From the NCBI GenBank assembly GCA_964444885.1, contig CAYUIZ010000058.1, positions 1-18,464 on the forward strand: a DNA stretch of 18,464 bases, read 5' to 3'. This document shows, piece after piece, positions 15,762-18,464 of this stretch (position 1 is the first letter of the stretch; each line of letters opens with the position of its first letter). The DNA comes from CAYRGQ01 sp964444885. Its GTDB lineage: Bacteria > Bacteroidota > Bacteroidia > Sphingobacteriales > Sphingobacteriaceae. Both the position numbers and the translations under genes were made by a program. A model generated the notes under the pieces. It ran no database searches. It saw only the letters and a program-made list of their open reading frames with translations, and was not told where the DNA came from.

Positions 15762-18464
15762 TCAATGCCGTTCACGATAGATCGTATAGTAATCATCGAT
15801 GGATTCAAAATCAGATAACGTGCCAAAATTGTCCTCGGTAACAATAAACGTATTATACAAATCGGCCGGCACCTTCATGATGTCGGCCATGAGCGGCATA
15901 ATCCGGGTTTCGTAGAGCTTCACGTCCTCATAACTCCGAAACGGGCCCACATACAGCAGCTGATTTTCGCCGTTAACGACTTCTACCTGGTGGGCGATGG
16001 CCACGCGGGCGTAGCGTGTACGGTTAAACTGGCCGATACCGAAGCGCGACGGCGCCAAGTTGACCGAGCCGTGCATCACATTGATGACAAAGAAGTACGT
16101 CGCCGAATCGGGTAGCAAGGACATATCCCGATAGGGATTTTCGTTGACGGTAGCCGTCACGATGCGCTGCGCGATTTGCTGTCCTGTCAATTGCCCGCCC
16201 GAAACGTCCCCCGTGGCCAGTTGCTGGTTGACGGGCCGTTGCCCGGACACGTTGAGCTCCCGGCGTGGCGTACTGGCCAGCACGGGACGGCTTTCGATCC
16301 GCAATTGCGGCCAAAGTGTCACCACTGGCTCATCCACAAAGCGGCCACGATCCCGATCGACCTCGTATATCGCATACGTGCGACTTGCCAGCGTATCCCG
16401 ATGGACATCAATATACGCGAGGTGCTGCCGGGCCAGCGGGGTCACCAAGCTATCCTCGGGGAAGCGCTCGACGAGCTGGTTAAGGCTGGATTCGAATGCC
16501 GCAATATCCGCCGTGCGCCCCACGGCCAAGGATCGCAAATAGGCCAGCTGGCTCGATATGCCCGACGGCGGGTTTCCTTTGCCCAACATATCGTCCACTT
16601 GCCCAATCACTGCCGGGTATTGCCCATCGACGTACTGCATATACACCGCCTCGTAAAGCTCGTTGAACGCCTCGCGCTCCTGTTCCACCTTCACCAGATA
16701 CAGCGGATCGCGGATGATATGGCTGTAAAGGGCGTCCGGATATTCGGTCAGGAGCTTGTCGCGGTAATAGGCCGACCGGCCTGGTTCGACATCTGTATAT
16801 ACCCGATAGAGGTTGTAATAGATCAACGGGGTTTGTCCATGGTCAGGAAATCGATCCAGCACATTTTCGTAGGCGCGGGCTGCCGCATTCATGTCCCGCA
16901 GTCCGTCGCGGTAGATGTCTCCGGTGTTGATCAGCGCGCTATGCACTTTCAGGTTCGACGAGTCAAGCTGGTTGTCGTCGAGTGGCAACTGGGTGAGGTA
17001 TCTGTCGCGAATAGCGCCCGCCCAAGCTAAGCTGTCAAATGCAGCAACCTCAATCGGCACGTCAGCGATCCCGTCAGCGCTCGTAGTCGCGCCAGGAGCG
17101 GCCGCGGAGTTGCCCAAGCTGGCTACGCTGCCAAACTTCCAGTTGTCCGCCAGCGACCGGTTGCCCCACCGCCGCCTGAATTCAGCAAGCCCCATACCCA
17201 TCGCATCAGGATTGTTGAAATAAAAACGGCTATCCGAATAGGTCGTCATGGGGTCAATAAAGTCGCTATCAAAAGCCGTTGTACGTCGTCCCGAGGACTG
17301 TTGCCCCCCCCTTTCGGCTAATGTCGCCTTCTGCGCTTCGTCTTCCAGTATTTTGGCATACTGCCTGACGATAACGGAGTCAATCGCGGCCATCCGCTGA
17401 GGCTCAGATAGTCCGGCGAGATGTTGGAGACTGTCTTGAAACGCGACAATGCGCAATTGGCTGACCAAAGCATCTAGGTTGGCAATCTTGCGCTGGACTT
17501 GGACGATATCCGGAAAGTCGGGCGGCAGCACGGCGGCCGTGCTGTCGTAATACGTTTGTGCCAACTCATAGTCGCCCGTATCAAAATAGTGGTCGGCTAG
17601 CCTCAAGTACGAAAGCGTGGTTTGGTAGCGGTTAGTGCCTTGGTGCCGCAAGGCGAGGTTATAATGCTGGATCGCTTGCTCCATGTGCCCGTCTTGGGCA
17701 TACAGCTCAGCCATCTGGTGGTAGATCTGGTCTTTGAACTGCTTATTCTTGTCATCGCGCAGCATCCGTCGCAACAACGCCACACGTGCGCCTTGGTCGG
17801 CATTATCCTCCGTGATGAGAAACACCCGCTGGAGATTGGCCTGAAAGGCCATCAAGTAGGGGGCATTGCTCCGCACCACACGCGTATAGTGGCGATACGC
17901 CTCTTCATCGCGCCCTTGGCCGGCCAACAGCTGCCCCAGCAAAAAGTGCCAGCGCAGGGTGACGCGCCGCTCGCGGGTATGTTCAATGGCTTGCAGCAGC
18001 ATATCGATGGCGGAGGCATTGTCGCCGATGTGTATGTAATGCTTGGCCTGCGTGGCAAACGCCATGCCCCGGGATTTCCGGTCTTGTTCAAGCCCCATAA
18101 ACACGGTATCCAGTACGAGGCCGGCTTCCGTTTGGCTGCCCAGTTGCATCAGTGCGCGGGCTTTCCACACCAGCGCCCCCTGGCGGTACTGCGGCTCATC
18201 GGCATAGGAATTCGCCGTATACGTAAAAAACTCAAGTGCGTTAAAATAATTGCCCTTCAGGTAGTTGGCTTGTCCGGTCAGAAAATAAGCCGTGCTAACA
18301 TACCGGCTTTTGGCCTTTTCGTTAATGATGACGCGGGCTTTGCCAGCGACCGAATCCATCAGTGCGCCATAGTTGGCGCCCGCCTGCTCGGGGGGCTCCA
18401 CGAAGACGGGGAGCAACTGCTGGTAGTTGTCGCGGTGGGCGTCAAACTGGCTTCGGCTCACGTC
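15762..18464 (-). CDS. porW: PorW/SprE-type TPR protein of the type IX secretion system (5' end outside window)
   Basis: This is a periplasmic, usually lipid-anchored TPR protein needed for type IX secretion and gliding; PorW is reported to link the secretion motor to other periplasmic components. About 900 codons are visible. The reading frame is still open at 18464 (Asp, then GTG at 18459-18461), so the lipoprotein signal and true start are missing. The visible N-terminal part (DNYQQLLPVF, AKSRYVSTAYFLTGQANYL, NYFNALEFFTYTANSY) has TPR-like helix pairs and matches the PorW/SprE opening. The TPR character continues in blocks to about 340 visible residues and again near IYRDGLRDMNAAARAYENVL. 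The middle is less regular and Gln/Ser-rich. The last 110 residues (from TYFFVINVMHG to the end) form a separate domain with LLYVGPFRSYED. It is the first visible gene of the minus-strand run leading into pbp1A and uvrC. Confidence 0.85.
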   Translation of the reverse strand, partial: DVSRSQFDAHRDNYQQLLPVFVEPPEQAGANYGALMDSVAGKARVIINEKAKSRYVSTAYFLTGQANYLKGNYFNALEFFTYTANSYADEPQYRQGALVWKARALMQLGSQTEAGLVLDTVFMGLEQDRKSRGMAFATQAKHYIHIGDNASAIDMLLQAIEHTRERRVTLRWHFLLGQLLAGQGRDEEAYRHYTRVVRSNAPYLMAFQANLQRVFLITEDNADQGARVALLRRMLRDDKNKQFKDQIYHQMAELYAQDGHMEQAIQHYNLALRHQGTNRYQTTLSYLRLADHYFDTGDYELAQTYYDSTAAVLPPDFPDIVQVQRKIANLDALVSQLRIVAFQDSLQHLAGLSEPQRMAAIDSVIVRQYAKILEDEAQKATLAERGGQQSSGRRTTAFDSDFIDPMTTYSDSRFYFNNPDAMGMGLAEFRRRWGNRSLADNWKFGSVASLGNSAAAPGATTSADGIADVPIEVAAFDSLAWAGAIRDRYLTQLPLDDNQLDSSNLKVHSALINTGDIYRDGLRDMNAAARAYENVLDRFPDHGQTPLIYYNLYRVYTDVEPGRSAYYRDKLLTEYPDALYSHIIRDPLYLVKVEQEREAFNELYEAVYMQYVDGQYPAVIGQVDDMLGKGNPPSGISSQLAYLRSLAVGRTADIAAFESSLNQLVERFPEDSLVTPLARQHLAYIDVHRDTLASRTYAIYEVDRDRGRFVDEPVVTLWPQLRIESRPVLASTPRRELNVSGQRPVNQQLATGDVSGGQLTGQQIAQRIVTATVNENPYRDMSLLPDSATYFFVINVMHGSVNLAPSRFGIGQFNRTRYARVAIAHQVEVVNGENQLLYVGPFRSYEDVKLYETRIMPLMADIMKVPADLYNTFIVTEDNFGTLSDFESIDDYYTIYRERH

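Overview
The window looks like chromosomal core sequence from a Bacteroidota bacterium, probably of the Sphingobacteriales or a neighbouring order, with moderately high GC in the genes. Three things support this. The window carries a PorW/SprE-type TPR protein of the type IX secretion system. It carries the large Bacteroidota form of TamB. Several upstream regions match the Bacteroidota promoter pattern (TTG or TTTG, about 20 bp, then TAnnTTTG), and Shine-Dalgarno sequences are mostly absent. I cannot name the genus from sequence alone.

Layout, left to right. (1) Positions 1-1935: a monocistronic DEAD-box RNA helicase of the DeaD/CsdA type, with a recognisable promoter, a short structured 5' leader and a strong intrinsic terminator. 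(2) Positions 1936-3489: a small GT14 (Core-2/I-branching type) glycosyltransferase flanked by two non-coding stretches of about 345 and 350 bp. (3) Positions 3490-5757: a fused enzyme with an N-terminal HAD phosphatase and a C-terminal GT20 synthase. Its GT20 half reads like glucosylglycerol-phosphate synthase rather than OtsA, so I call it a GgpPS-type compatible-solute enzyme. (4) Positions 5754-6755, minus strand: tsaD (tRNA t6A synthesis), convergent with the fused enzyme and sharing stop-codon bases with it. (5) Positions 6794-11583, plus strand: tamB followed 29 bp later by a small DUF4260 membrane protein. tamB is divergent from tsaD and has no conventional start codon in front of its signal-anchor helix. 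(6) Positions 11617-18464, minus strand: a tightly packed run transcribed porW, pbp1A, uvrC. porW is cut by the window edge.

Much of the window concerns the cell envelope: TamB (lipid or protein traffic to the outer membrane), PBP1A (peptidoglycan synthesis), PorW (type IX secretion and gliding) and a GT14 transferase. The rest is housekeeping (tsaD, uvrC, helicase) and osmoprotection. I see no mobile elements, CRISPR arrays, tRNA or rRNA genes, phage genes or defence islands. The observations most worth following are the probable glucosylglycerol enzyme, which is likely to be mislabelled as trehalose synthesis, the missing tamB start codon, and the possible SPOR-like C-terminus of PorW beside a peptidoglycan synthase gene.
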